A stretch of 64,000 nt of DNA, from NCBI RefSeq assembly GCF_020881035.1, contig NZ_JAJITC010000014.1:117719-181718 (forward strand), given 5' to 3'. The notes beneath the pieces were generated by a model. The model was not told where the DNA came from, ran no database searches, and saw only the letters and a list, made by a program, of their open reading frames with translations. A program made the position numbers and the translations under genes. This DNA comes from Paraburkholderia translucens. GTDB lineage: Bacteria > Pseudomonadota > Gammaproteobacteria > Burkholderiales > Burkholderiaceae. Positions 49,696 through 59,897 of this stretch are shown here, one piece after another (within the stretch, counting starts at the first letter, position 1; each line of letters starts with the position of its first letter).

Positions 49696-51237
49696 ATGAC
49701 TGAACCGACCCAGCCGAATGCGGCCCAGCCGAGTGTCGTGCCCGAAGTGGACGACAACAAGATCATCGCCGAGCGCCGCGAAAAGCTGCGTGAGCTGCGT
49801 GAGCAAGGCGTCGCCTATCCGAACGACTTCCGCCCTACGCATCACGCCGAAGATCTGCAGACGCAGTACGAGCACGCCGACAAGGAAGCGCTCGAAGCGA
49901 ATCCGCTCGAAGTCGCGATCGCCGGCCGCATGATGTTGAAACGCGTGATGGGCAAGGCCAGTTTCGCGACCGTGCGCGACGGCTCGGGTCAGATCCAGTT
50001 CTTCATTACGCCGGCCGACGTCGGTCAGGAAACGTACGACGCGTTCAAGAAGTGGGACATGGGCGACATCGTCGCCGCGCGTGGCGTGCTGTTCCGCACC
50101 AACAAGGGCGAGCTGTCGGTGCGCTGCACGGAGCTGCGTCTGCTGTCGAAGGCGCTGCGTCCGTTGCCGGACAAATTCCACGGTCTCGCCGACCAGGAAA
50201 TGAAGTACCGTCAGCGCTATGTCGATCTGATCGTCACGCCGGAAACCCGCCGCACCTTCGTCGCGCGCACCAAGGCGATTGCGTCGATCCGTAAATACAT
50301 GGCCGAGGCGAACTTCATGGAAGTCGAAACGCCGATGCTCCACCCGATTCCGGGCGGCGCGGCGGCCAAGCCGTTTTCGACGCACCACAACGCGCTCGAC
50401 ATGCAGATGTTCCTGCGCATCGCGCCGGAGCTGTATCTGAAGCGTCTGGTGGTCGGTGGCTTCGAGCGCGTGTTCGAGATCAACCGTAACTTCCGTAACG
50501 AGGGCGTGTCCGTGCGCCACAATCCGGAATTCACGATGATCGAGTTCTACGCGGCCTACACCGACTACAAGTGGCTGATGGACTTCACCGAGCAACTGAT
50601 CCGCCAGGCCGCAATCGATGCGCTCGGCACGGCCACCATCACATACCAGGGCCGCGAACTCGATCTGTCGAAGCCGTTCCACCGGCTCACGATCACGCAG
50701 GCGATCCAGAAGTACGCGCCGCAATACACCAACGAGCAACTCGCCGACAGCACGTTCCTGCGCGCCGAGCTGAAGAAGTTCGGCGTCGATGCATCGCAGC
50801 CGAACTTCCTGAACGCGGGCGTCGGCTCGCTGCAACTGGCGCTGTTCGAAGAGACGGCAGAGTCGCAACTGTGGGAGCCGACCTACATCATCGACTACCC
50901 GATCGAGGTGTCGCCGCTCGCACGTGCTTCGGACAAGGTGGATGGCATCACGGAGCGTTTCGAGCTGTTCATCACCGGCCGCGAAATCGCCAACGGCTTC
51001 TCGGAACTGAACGATCCGGAAGATCAGGCCGCGCGCTTCAGGAAGCAGGTCGACCAGAAAGACGCCGGCGACGAAGAAGCGATGTTCTACGACGCGGACT
51101 ATATCCGCGCGCTCGAATACGGCATGCCGCCGGCGGGCGGGTGTGGCATCGGCATCGACCGTCTGGTGATGCTGCTGACCGATAGCCCGAGCATCCGCGA
51201 CGTGATTCTGTTCCCGCATCTGCGTCGCGAGGATTGA
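49696..51237 (+). CDS. lysS: Lysyl-tRNA synthetase (class II)
   Basis: 513 residues. An N-terminal OB-fold anticodon domain (VAIAGRMMLKRVMGKASFATVRD) is followed by the class IIb catalytic domain: motif 1 FMEVETPMLHP, motif 2 FRNEGVSVRHNPEFTMIE and motif 3 GIGIDRLVMLLTD. About 20 acidic/polar N-terminal residues precede the fold. It follows prfB by 78 bp; the prfB-lysS pair is widely conserved. A terminator follows at 51291. Confidence 0.98.
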   Translation: MTEPTQPNAAQPSVVPEVDDNKIIAERREKLRELREQGVAYPNDFRPTHHAEDLQTQYEHADKEALEANPLEVAIAGRMMLKRVMGKASFATVRDGSGQIQFFITPADVGQETYDAFKKWDMGDIVAARGVLFRTNKGELSVRCTELRLLSKALRPLPDKFHGLADQEMKYRQRYVDLIVTPETRRTFVARTKAIASIRKYMAEANFMEVETPMLHPIPGGAAAKPFSTHHNALDMQMFLRIAPELYLKRLVVGGFERVFEINRNFRNEGVSVRHNPEFTMIEFYAAYTDYKWLMDFTEQLIRQAAIDALGTATITYQGRELDLSKPFHRLTITQAIQKYAPQYTNEQLADSTFLRAELKKFGVDASQPNFLNAGVGSLQLALFEETAESQLWEPTYIIDYPIEVSPLARASDKVDGITERFELFITGREIANGFSELNDPEDQAARFRKQVDQKDAGDEEAMFYDADYIRALEYGMPPAGGCGIGIDRLVMLLTDSPSIRDVILFPHLRRED

Positions 51238-51584
51238 GCGGCGCTGAGCGCTAGCGATCGCCGCGCCTCGCGTGCGACGAGAAGGTTGTGAAGAACGCCC
51301 GGCTCATGCCGGGCGTTCCTTTTGGCGAGCCCGTTTGCTTTGCAGGAGCGTTTCATGCTGCTGCATCGTTTGTAACCAGCGGTAAAAGCTGCTCGAGCGC
51401 GCATTCGTCGACATGGTTGCAATGGTTTCAAGAGCTTGCGAATACCAAGGCGCGCCGCGTAGAGGCCGCCGCCGCACGCGCAGTTGCGTCACCGCACCGG
51501 TTACAAATTGAAACGCTGCCCGAATCGAATTGCCCGACACTCGGTCTCATAAGAAGTCGGCTCTGTCAGAAACGGAGGCCCTAG
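51238..51584. other. 347 bp gap between lysS and the glycine-zipper gene
   Basis: Contains the lysS terminator (51291-51323). The remaining 260 bp holds no convincing gene or promoter; the last bases carry ACGGAGG, the ribosome-binding site of the next gene. Confidence 0.5.
51291..51323 (+). terminator. Rho-independent terminator after lysS
   Basis: Stem GAACGCCCGGC / GCCGGGCGTTC with loop TCAT, then CTTTT. It is about 55 bp after the lysS stop. Confidence 0.8.
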
Positions 51585-52301
51585 ATGGACAACCCTACTC
51601 ATCGATCCACGCAACATCGTCTTCATCCGTTGATCGCGGTCGCCGCCGGCGCGGTGCTCGTCGCGAGTCTCGTCGCTACCGCGGCGATCACCGGCGTGTT
51701 CCCGAAGGCGTCCAGCAACGGCACACAGAACGATCAGACGCAAGCCGCGCAAGTCAGCGCGCAACAGCCGGGCATCGTCGATTCGGCAGCGCCGGTTAAT
51801 CCGTCCGTGCAACAGCAGCAAGCCCAAGCGCAGCAAGCGGCGCCGTCCGCATCTGCTCCTCTTCCGATACAGCGACAGCAGGCGCAAGCCGCGCCACGGT
51901 ACGCGCAACCACCCGAGCCGCAGGCGCCGCCGCAGTACGCCCAGCAGCCGGCACCGCAAGCCGCTTATTGCCCGACGTGCGGCACCGTTGTCGCGATTTC
52001 GGCGGTTCAGCATGAAGGACATGGCACGGGCATTGGCGCCGTAGGCGGTGCGGTGGCCGGCGGGGTCGTCGGTAACCAGTTCGGCGCTGGCAGCGGGCGT
52101 ACCGTGATGACGCTGCTCGGCGCGCTAGGCGGCGGGCTCGCCGGCAATTCGGCCGAAAAACATCTGCGCAGCACGACCTCGTATTCGGTGCGCGTGCATA
52201 TGGAAGACGGCAAGACGCGTTACTTCAGCTATCACGAAGCGCCGCCGTTCCACGACGGCGAGCGCGTGCGGGTTCAGAATGGCGGCCTCGTCGCCGACTG
52301 A
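51585..52301 (+). CDS. Glycine-zipper (SlyB/PCP-like) envelope protein with CxxC motif
   Basis: 238 residues; the ATG follows ACGGAGG by 7 nt. Order: a short basic N-terminus, one membrane anchor (about 12-36, no lipobox Cys), an 80-residue Gln/Ala/Pro-rich linker, a CPTC motif in AAYCPTCGTVVAIS, then the 2TM glycine zipper (GTGIGAVGGAVAGGVVGNQFGAGSGRT) and a beta-rich tail with VRVHMEDGKTRYF. Related outer-membrane proteins affect envelope integrity. The function here is unknown. Confidence 0.85.
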   Translation: MDNPTHRSTQHRLHPLIAVAAGAVLVASLVATAAITGVFPKASSNGTQNDQTQAAQVSAQQPGIVDSAAPVNPSVQQQQAQAQQAAPSASAPLPIQRQQAQAAPRYAQPPEPQAPPQYAQQPAPQAAYCPTCGTVVAISAVQHEGHGTGIGAVGGAVAGGVVGNQFGAGSGRTVMTLLGALGGGLAGNSAEKHLRSTTSYSVRVHMEDGKTRYFSYHEAPPFHDGERVRVQNGGLVAD

Positions 52302-52328
52302 GGTCAGCGCTTCGCGTTTGTCAAAGCA

Positions 52329-52366
52329 ATAAAAAAGGCGATTCGAATGGAATCGCCTTTTCTTTG
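52329..52366. terminator. Bidirectional terminator between glycine-zipper gene and iscX
   Basis: Stem AAAAGGCGATTC / GAATCGCCTTTT with small loop, A-rich on the left and T-rich on the right. It ends the isc operon (-) and the convergent glycine-zipper gene (+). Confidence 0.87.
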
Positions 52367-52395
52367 GAGTCCAGCGCGCACGCGCTGATAGAGAC

Positions 52396-52593
52396 TCAAT
52401 AATCCGCGTCTTCGATCCACGCCGCCTGAATCGCTTCGAGAATCTTTTCGTTCGAGCGGTTCGGATCGTCGTCGAAGCCTTCGAGCTCGGTCACCCAGCG
52501 ATGCAGGTCGGTGAAACGCACCTGCTGCGGATCGACGTCCTGATGCTTGTCCGTCAGAGCCATCGCGATGTCTTGCGTATCGGTCCACTTCAT
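52396..52593 (-). CDS. iscX: IscX, iron-sulfur assembly accessory protein
   Basis: 65 residues, acidic, beginning MKWTDTQDIAMALTDKHQDVDP, and with EGFDDDPNRSNEKILEAIQAAW, the canonical IscX pattern. IscX binds IscS and iron and modulates cluster assembly. It is the last gene of the isc operon, 15 bp after fdx, with a terminator 30 bp downstream. Confidence 0.95.
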   Translation of the reverse strand: MKWTDTQDIAMALTDKHQDVDPQQVRFTDLHRWVTELEGFDDDPNRSNEKILEAIQAAWIEDADY

Positions 52594-52608
52594 GGCGGCG
52601 CCCTCCTG

Positions 52609-52950
52609 TTAATGATTTTCCTTCGCATGATTGATCGAGTAACGCGGAATTTCGACGACCAGGTCCTGTTCGGCCGGCATGATCGCCTGACACGACAGGC
52701 GCGAAGCCGGTTCGAGCCCCCACGCCTTGTCCAGCAGATCGTCCTCGTCCTCCTCGGACGGCGTCAAGGCGGCGAAACCCTCACGCACGATCACATGACA
52801 GGTCGTGCACGCGCACGACTTCTCGCACGCATGCTCGATTTCGATGCCGTTATCGAGCAGGTTGTCGCAGATGCTCTTGCCGGGGACGGCGTCGATCACC
52901 GCGCCTTCCGGACACAGTTCGACGTGAGGCAGCACAACGATTTGAGGCAT
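52609..52950 (-). CDS. fdx: ISC-type [2Fe-2S] ferredoxin
   Basis: 113 residues with the adrenodoxin-type ligand pattern: Cx5Cx2C in ACEKSCACTTC and the fourth Cys in RLSCQAIM about 37 residues later. EEDEDDLLDKAWGLEPASRLSC is the expected acidic interaction region. It supplies electrons for cluster assembly on IscU. It lies 174 bp after hscA and 15 bp before iscX. Confidence 0.96.
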   Translation of the reverse strand: MPQIVVLPHVELCPEGAVIDAVPGKSICDNLLDNGIEIEHACEKSCACTTCHVIVREGFAALTPSEEDEDDLLDKAWGLEPASRLSCQAIMPAEQDLVVEIPRYSINHAKENH

Positions 52951-53124
52951 ACAGTTTCCGTTTGGGTCTGAGGCACGGCGGCTGCCAGCAATGCCGCGTG
53001 CAGGCTCCGTTCCATTTTACTGGCGCCACGCGGAGTTTTTAAGTCCGCGCGGCGCACTCCGGTTGTCGTGGGGTTACCGCAGTTGCGCCCGCGGATCCGC
53101 TGGGCTTGCGCAGCATTCGCCCGT

Positions 53125-54996
<1,872 letters not shown>

Positions 54997-55133
54997 CTGG
55001 ATCTTCTCGGGGACGTGGTGCCCCGTCCTGAATGTTCGCGTTGCTTGGGGGTGTTGCCGCGGCGCGCGGCCGCTCTCTTTTTGTTTGACGCCTGTTACGT
55101 CGCTGCTTGCTGTTGCTGCTTGCCGGCGCCGCG

Positions 55134-55661
55134 CTAGCCTTCGAGCCGCTCGATCTGCGCCTCGATTTCCGAGGCGACGCGCTCGATGAACATCAACTGC
55201 CGCACCGCCTCGCCCGCCGCCTGATTCGCACCGCTATCGAGCGATGCACCGAGCTTGTCGAAGCGCTGACGCTCTTCGTCGCGCAACGCGACGAGCAGCG
55301 CGTCGAGCGCATCGACGTTCTTCGCCGCGGCTGCGTCTTCGATGTTCTCGCGCCATTCCATCTGCTGCATCAGGAATGCCGGCTCCATCGCCGTGTTGTT
55401 TTCTGCGCCGACGTTGATGCCACGCAACGACAGCAAATAGGTCGCGCGCTTGAGCGGATCGCGCAGGGTCTGATAGGCCTCGTTCGCGCGCGTGGCCCAT
55501 TGCATCGCGATACGCTTTTGCGCGTCACCGGCCGCCGCGAAGCGATCCGGATGCACCTGCGCCTGCACGGTGCGGTACGCGTGGTCGAGCGTGCCCGCGT
55601 CGAGCGCGAATTGCGCCGGCAGACCAAACAGGTCGAAGTGGCTGTCGTTCAGCGAGGCCAT
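55134..55661 (-). CDS. hscB: HscB, J-domain co-chaperone
   Basis: 175 residues from the ATG at 55661 (MASLNDSHFDLFGLPAQFALD); the frame opens upstream to 55715 but family homology starts here. The J-domain HPD motif is in VQAQVHPDRFAAAGD. The C-terminal helical domain (NNTAMEPAFLMQQMEWRE) binds IscU. It stimulates the HscA ATPase. Confidence 0.95.
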   Translation of the reverse strand: MASLNDSHFDLFGLPAQFALDAGTLDHAYRTVQAQVHPDRFAAAGDAQKRIAMQWATRANEAYQTLRDPLKRATYLLSLRGINVGAENNTAMEPAFLMQQMEWRENIEDAAAAKNVDALDALLVALRDEERQRFDKLGASLDSGANQAAGEAVRQLMFIERVASEIEAQIERLEG

Positions 55662-55814
55662 CGGATTAAAGTCCGTTGATGAAAGCGCACCGGGGTGCAG
55701 AAAATGGGGTGTCAAAGCGTAGGGCCTTCAGGCGCGAGCTTCGGCAATCCGCGAATCAAACTAAAAAGGCGGCCCGCGCCGCCTTTGATCCGCCGCTCGC
55801 GGAAAGTACCGAAC

Positions 55815-56138
55815 CTAGACGCGGAACGACTCGCCGCAGCCGCATTCGTCTTTCACGTTCGGGTTGTTGAACTTGAAGCCTTCGTTCAGCCCTTCGCGTG
55901 CGAAGTCGAGCTCCGTGCCGTCGATATACGCGAGGCTCTTCGGATCGACGACGACCTTCACGCCGCTCGTCTCGAACACCTGATCTTCGGGCGCGAGTTC
56001 GTCCACGTACTCGAGCTTGTAGGCGAGGCCCGAGCAACCGGTGGTGCGCACGCCGACGCGCAACCCGATGCCTTTACCGCGGCGGGTCAGATACTTCTGG
56101 ACGTGCTGTGCTGCCTTTTCGGTCAACGTAATTGCCAT
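55815..56138 (-). CDS. iscA: IscA, A-type iron-sulfur carrier
   Basis: 107 residues from the ATG at 56138 (MAITLTEKAAQHV); the frame opens upstream to 56240 without matching sequence. The three conserved cysteines are in TTGCSGLAYK and the C-terminal ECGCGESF. It carries Fe or clusters to apo-targets. It lies 76 bp after iscU. Confidence 0.96.
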   Translation of the reverse strand: MAITLTEKAAQHVQKYLTRRGKGIGLRVGVRTTGCSGLAYKLEYVDELAPEDQVFETSGVKVVVDPKSLAYIDGTELDFAREGLNEGFKFNNPNVKDECGCGESFRV

Positions 56139-56214
56139 AACGTTTCTCAGTTGCCGGAGTGGGCGGCCCGCATGTTCGCGCCGCTCACCGGTTACTCCGT
56201 TCTTACCCGGTCGC

Positions 56215-56628
56215 TCAGGCGGCCTTGCCGTCTTCGGCAACCGCTGCTTCGCCGTGGCGCTGCTTGTAGTCGGCGACCGCTGCCTTGATTGCGTCTTCCG
56301 CGAGGATCGAGCAGTGGATCTTCACCGGCGGCAGCGCCAGTTCTTCGGCGATCTGGGTGTTCTTGATCGACATGGCCTCGTCGAGCGTCTTGCCCTTCAC
56401 CCACTCCGTCACGAGCGAGCTCGATGCAATTGCCGAGCCGCAGCCGTAGGTCTTGAATTTCGCGTCTTCGATGATGCCGTCCGCGCCGACGCGGATCTGC
56501 AGCTTCATCACGTCGCCGCAAGCCGGCGCACCGACCATGCCGGTGCCGACCGCGTCGTCGTCCTTCGCAAAGGAACCGACGTTGCGCGGGTTTTCGTAGT
56601 GGTCGAGGACCTTGTCGCTATAAGCCAT
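56215..56628 (-). CDS. iscU: IscU scaffold protein
   Basis: 137 residues. Cluster ligands: Cys in GAPACGDVMKLQI (with the Asp after it), Cys in YGCGSAIASSS and Cys in KIHCSILAEDA. The HscA recognition motif LPPVK precedes the third. [2Fe-2S] clusters are built here with sulfur from IscS. It lies 72 bp after iscS with a GGAGTG ribosome-binding site. Confidence 0.97.
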   Translation of the reverse strand: MAYSDKVLDHYENPRNVGSFAKDDDAVGTGMVGAPACGDVMKLQIRVGADGIIEDAKFKTYGCGSAIASSSLVTEWVKGKTLDEAMSIKNTQIAEELALPPVKIHCSILAEDAIKAAVADYKQRHGEAAVAEDGKAA

Positions 56629-56700
56629 GATTACACTCCTTGATTCGTTTCAACCTGCAATCCGATGAACGTTCGATGTCCGATTCGTCCAGATGGCGCG

Positions 56701-57924
56701 TCAGTGCGCCGCCCACTGGATCGTCGACAGATCGATCCCGTCCTTGTGCATTTCCCACAGCGGCGACAGATCGCGCAGCTTGGAAATCTTCGACTTCAGC
56801 AGGTTGATCACGTAATCGACTTCCTGCTCGGTCGTGAAGCGGCCCACCGTGAAGCGGATCGAGCTGTGCGCGAGTTCGTCGTTGCGGCCAAGCGCGCGAA
56901 GCACGTACGACGGTTCCAGCGACGCCGACGTGCACGCCGAGCCCGACGATACCGCCACGTCCTTCACCGCCATGATCAGCGATTCGCCTTCGACGAAATT
57001 GAAGCTGATGTTCAGGTTGTGCGGCACACGCTTTTCCATGTCGCCGTTCACATACACTTCCTCGATTTCCGACAGGCCTTTCAACAGCCGGTCACGCAGC
57101 ATGCGGATGCGCTCGTTCTCGGTTGCCATCTCTTCACGCGCGATACGGAACGCTTCGCCCATGCCGACGATCTGGTGCGTGGCCAGCGTGCCCGAACGCA
57201 TGCCGCGCTCGTGACCGCCGCCGTGCATCTGCGCTTCGATACGGATGCGCGGCTTGCGGCGCACATACAGCGCGCCGATGCCCTTCGGGCCATACGTCTT
57301 GTGCGCCGAGAACGACATCAGGTCGACCTTCAGCTTCTGCAGATCGATCGTGATCTTGCCGGTGGCCTGCGCCGCGTCGACGTGGAAAATGATGCCCTTC
57401 TCACGCGTGATCTCGCCGATCGCCTCGATGTCCTGGATCACGCCGATCTCGTTGTTGACCGACATCACTGACACCAGAATCGTGTCGGGACGCAGCGCCG
57501 CCTTGAACGCGTCGAGGTCGATCAGACCGTCGTCCCTGACATCCAGATAGGTGACTTCGAAGCCTTCGCGCTCGAGCTCGCGGCAGGTGTCGAGCACCGC
57601 CTTGTGCTCGGTCTTCACCGTGATGATGTGCTTGCCCTTGCTCTTGTAGAAGTGCGCGGCACCCTTCAGTGCGAGGTTGTCCGACTCCGTCGCACCCGAG
57701 GTCCAGATGATTTCGCGCGGATCGGCGTTCACGAGCGCGGCGACCTGCTCGCGCGCTTCCTCGACCGCGCGCTCGGCGTCCCAGCCATAAGCGTGGCTAC
57801 GCGACGCGGGGTTGCCGAACTGCTCGCGCAGATACGGGATCATCTTGTCCACCACACGCGGATCGATCGGCGTCGTGGCGCTGTAGTCCATGTAGATGGG
57901 CAGGTGCAGAGAGTCGTTGTTCAT
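56701..57924 (-). CDS. iscS: IscS cysteine desulfurase
   Basis: 407 residues from the ATG at 57924, with CGGAGC upstream; the frame extends to 58080 without homology. Signatures: IYMDYSATTPIDPRV, TSGATESDNLA, the PLP lysine in SFSAHKTYGPKG, and the catalytic-loop Cys in SSGSACTSASLEPS. It supplies persulfide sulfur for clusters, thiamine and tRNA thiolation. It is the first structural gene after iscR, 82 bp downstream. Confidence 0.98.
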   Translation of the reverse strand: MNNDSLHLPIYMDYSATTPIDPRVVDKMIPYLREQFGNPASRSHAYGWDAERAVEEAREQVAALVNADPREIIWTSGATESDNLALKGAAHFYKSKGKHIITVKTEHKAVLDTCRELEREGFEVTYLDVRDDGLIDLDAFKAALRPDTILVSVMSVNNEIGVIQDIEAIGEITREKGIIFHVDAAQATGKITIDLQKLKVDLMSFSAHKTYGPKGIGALYVRRKPRIRIEAQMHGGGHERGMRSGTLATHQIVGMGEAFRIAREEMATENERIRMLRDRLLKGLSEIEEVYVNGDMEKRVPHNLNISFNFVEGESLIMAVKDVAVSSGSACTSASLEPSYVLRALGRNDELAHSSIRFTVGRFTTEQEVDYVINLLKSKISKLRDLSPLWEMHKDGIDLSTIQWAAH

Positions 57925-58006
57925 CAATTGCTCCGGGAACGTCATGTGCTCTGGCTTCTGGGTTCGAGATGGGGCTGCGGCGAGATGTTGTATTTCGTGC
58001 CGCGCT

Positions 58007-58537
58007 TCACGAACCAGCCATGTTGAATACGGAATTGGGACCTTTCGGCGCCACGCGGACCGGTTCGACGGCCGGCGCATCGTTGCGCCTGTCGCGTAGC
58101 ACTGCCGGCGCGCCTTCGCGCGAGCGCTGCTGGTCGACCAGATCCTTCAGCGAAACCGAATCGAGGTATTCGACCATTTTCTGGTTCAGCGTCGACCACA
58201 GTTCGTGCGTCATGCAGTGGCCGTCATGCTGCTTGGTGCCTTCGCACGTGCCCTTGCCGCCGCACTGGGTGGCGTCGAGCGGTTCGTCGACCGCAATGAT
58301 GATGTCCGCCACCGTCACGTCCTCTGCACGGCGCGCGAGATTGTAGCCGCCGCCCGGTCCGCGCACGGACTCGACGATTTCATGGCGGCGCAGCTTGCCA
58401 AACAGCTGCTCGAGATACGACAGGGAGATGTGTTGGCGCTGGCTGATACCCGCAAGCGTCACCGGGCCCTGCTCCTGGCGCAGCGCCAGGTCGATCATCG
58501 CCGTGACGGCGAAACGGCCTTTCGTGGTGAGTCTCAT
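58007..58537 (-). CDS. iscR: IscR, Rrf2-family [2Fe-2S] regulator
   Basis: 176 residues. An N-terminal winged helix (MRLTTKGRFAVTAMIDLAL, then QRQHISLSYLEQLFGKLRR) is followed by the cluster region with Cys92, Cys98, Cys108 and His111 (E. coli: 92, 98, 104 and His107). The third ligand is therefore four residues further on. Holo-IscR represses the isc operon, and two operator-like sites lie over its own promoter. It heads the eight-gene operon. Confidence 0.97.
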   Translation of the reverse strand: MRLTTKGRFAVTAMIDLALRQEQGPVTLAGISQRQHISLSYLEQLFGKLRRHEIVESVRGPGGGYNLARRAEDVTVADIIIAVDEPLDATQCGGKGTCEGTKQHDGHCMTHELWSTLNQKMVEYLDSVSLKDLVDQQRSREGAPAVLRDRRNDAPAVEPVRVAPKGPNSVFNMAGS

Positions 58538-58554
58538 ATGATGTGGGAACCGCT

Positions 58555-58606
58555 ATTCTCGACAAGTTTGGTCAAGTATAAATACATGAGCGATTTAGTC
58601 AAGTAT
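58555..58606 (-). promoter_or_regulatory. isc operon promoter with two tandem IscR type-1-like operators
   Basis: Read on the minus strand, -35 TTGACT (58602-58597), 16 bp spacer and -10 TATACT (58580-58575). One operator-like 25-mer covers 58582-58606 and overlaps the -35; it matches the E. coli type 1 consensus at about 22 of 25 positions (ATACTTGACT half, GTAT end). A second at 58555-58579 overlaps the -10 and start region with about 20 matches. Centres are 27 bp apart. Confidence 0.8.
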
Positions 58607-58728
58607 GGACGGCGAATTTTGAGTCATGCGCTTAATTGAACGCCATATTTCCAGGGCGGAATCCCGGTGTGCGCGGCGCAAGGGGGTCGAACCGAGTTTG
58701 CGGCCCCCTTTCCTCGCCCGACGAAGCT

Positions 58729-59226
58729 CTACTTGAGCACTTGCGCACGCAGGGCCGCGATCAGCCCGCGGCAGGCTGCTTCGCACTGGTCGAGCACCAA
58801 TTCGAAGCCATCCGCGCCACCGAAATACGGATCCGCCACTTCCCGCGTGCCGGTCCAACGGTCATCCGCATCGGGCACGAATTCCATCAGCAGACGAATC
58901 TTGTCGCGCTGCCCGGGCGGGCACAGTCGATGCAGAGCGGCGACGTTGCGCTCGTCCATTGCGACCAGCAGATCGAAGCGCGCGAAGTCCGCGGCGGTGA
59001 TCTGGCGGCCGCGCAGTGCGTCGAGCGCATAGCCGCGCTGGCGTGCCGCGTACTGCGCGCGTTCGTCGGGTGGCGCGCCGATGTGCCAATCGCCGGTGCC
59101 GGCCGAATCGATCAGAATGCGGTCCGCAAGTTTTGCCTCGTCGGCCAGGCGACGCATCACGGCTTCCGCCGTCGGTGAGCGGCAGATATTCCCGAGGCAA
59201 ACGAAACAGACGGACACGGTTTTCAT
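58729..59226 (-). CDS. Low-molecular-weight protein-tyrosine phosphatase
   Basis: 165 residues from the ATG at 59226 (MKTVSVCFVCLGNICRSP); the upstream frame to 59301 lacks homology. The P-loop CLGNICRS (Cx5R) near residue 10-17 and the DPYFGG acid loop are intact, with the IDSAGTGDWHIG motif between. It could dephosphorylate a tyrosine kinase of capsule assembly, arsenate-like substrates being less likely; no partner gene is present. It lies upstream of iscR but the isc promoter separates them. Confidence 0.92.
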   Translation of the reverse strand: MKTVSVCFVCLGNICRSPTAEAVMRRLADEAKLADRILIDSAGTGDWHIGAPPDERAQYAARQRGYALDALRGRQITAADFARFDLLVAMDERNVAALHRLCPPGQRDKIRLLMEFVPDADDRWTGTREVADPYFGGADGFELVLDQCEAACRGLIAALRAQVLK

Positions 59227-59381
59227 CAGGGATTCTTCGGCGCTCCGGGCGCCACGCGCTGAGTCGGCAAACAGTCGGCAGACTGCGCCGCGATTATACA
59301 AACCTCGACGGATTCGCGCCGGACGCGGAACGGCCCTGCAAGCACCGCAAGCCTCGGACCGCCGGCCTGAGCCGCTCCCGC

Positions 59382-59621
59382 TTATGATGCCTCGGCGAGC
59401 GGCGCTGCCGCGGCAGCGCGCATCGGTTTGGCCGGCAAGGTCGAGGCGGGGTCCACCATGCCGTACGACACCGCGCGCGCGAGCTCGGCAGTCAGATGGT
59501 TTGCGTCGAGCGGCATCTGCGAGGCGCGCGAAGCGGTTTGGCCGTTGATATGCAGATAGGCGAGCACCGCGAGCGGCACAACAATGGCCAGCGGCCAGTA
59601 CACCGATATTGTCTTTTTCAT
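59382..59621 (-). CDS. Small membrane-anchored protein of unknown function
   Basis: 79 residues from the ATG at 59621 (MKKTISVYWPLAIVVPLAV). One hydrophobic segment at about 8-24 follows a Lys-Lys start, with no lipobox; the rest is soluble, with LDANHLTAELARAVSYGMVD and an Ala/Pro-rich end. The frame extends to 60434, but that part is a shadow of the repeat lipoprotein. I know no family. It is divergent from the lipoprotein at 59898. Confidence 0.6.
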   Translation of the reverse strand: MKKTISVYWPLAIVVPLAVLAYLHINGQTASRASQMPLDANHLTAELARAVSYGMVDPASTLPAKPMRAAAAAPLAEAS

Positions 59622-59897
59622 GATGTGTTTTCCAATTGAGGACCGGTGAGCTTGCGGCCCCCTATGCCCAGTTGAAATCCTATAGGAAATCACAATCGGG
59701 AAAAACCCAAACTGACGAGATAGTTCGTTGCTCCAAATGGAACAGTCAATTGACAGATCTCTGGCGACACACTGGCCCAGTGTTGGCACGAAAAAGAAAA
59801 CCTTACAAACACATACAATGCTGCCGTGACGGACCGCAGAAATGATGGTCTCATCATTACGTCCATGTTTATTTGCACTCGCAACAGGTCTCATAAA

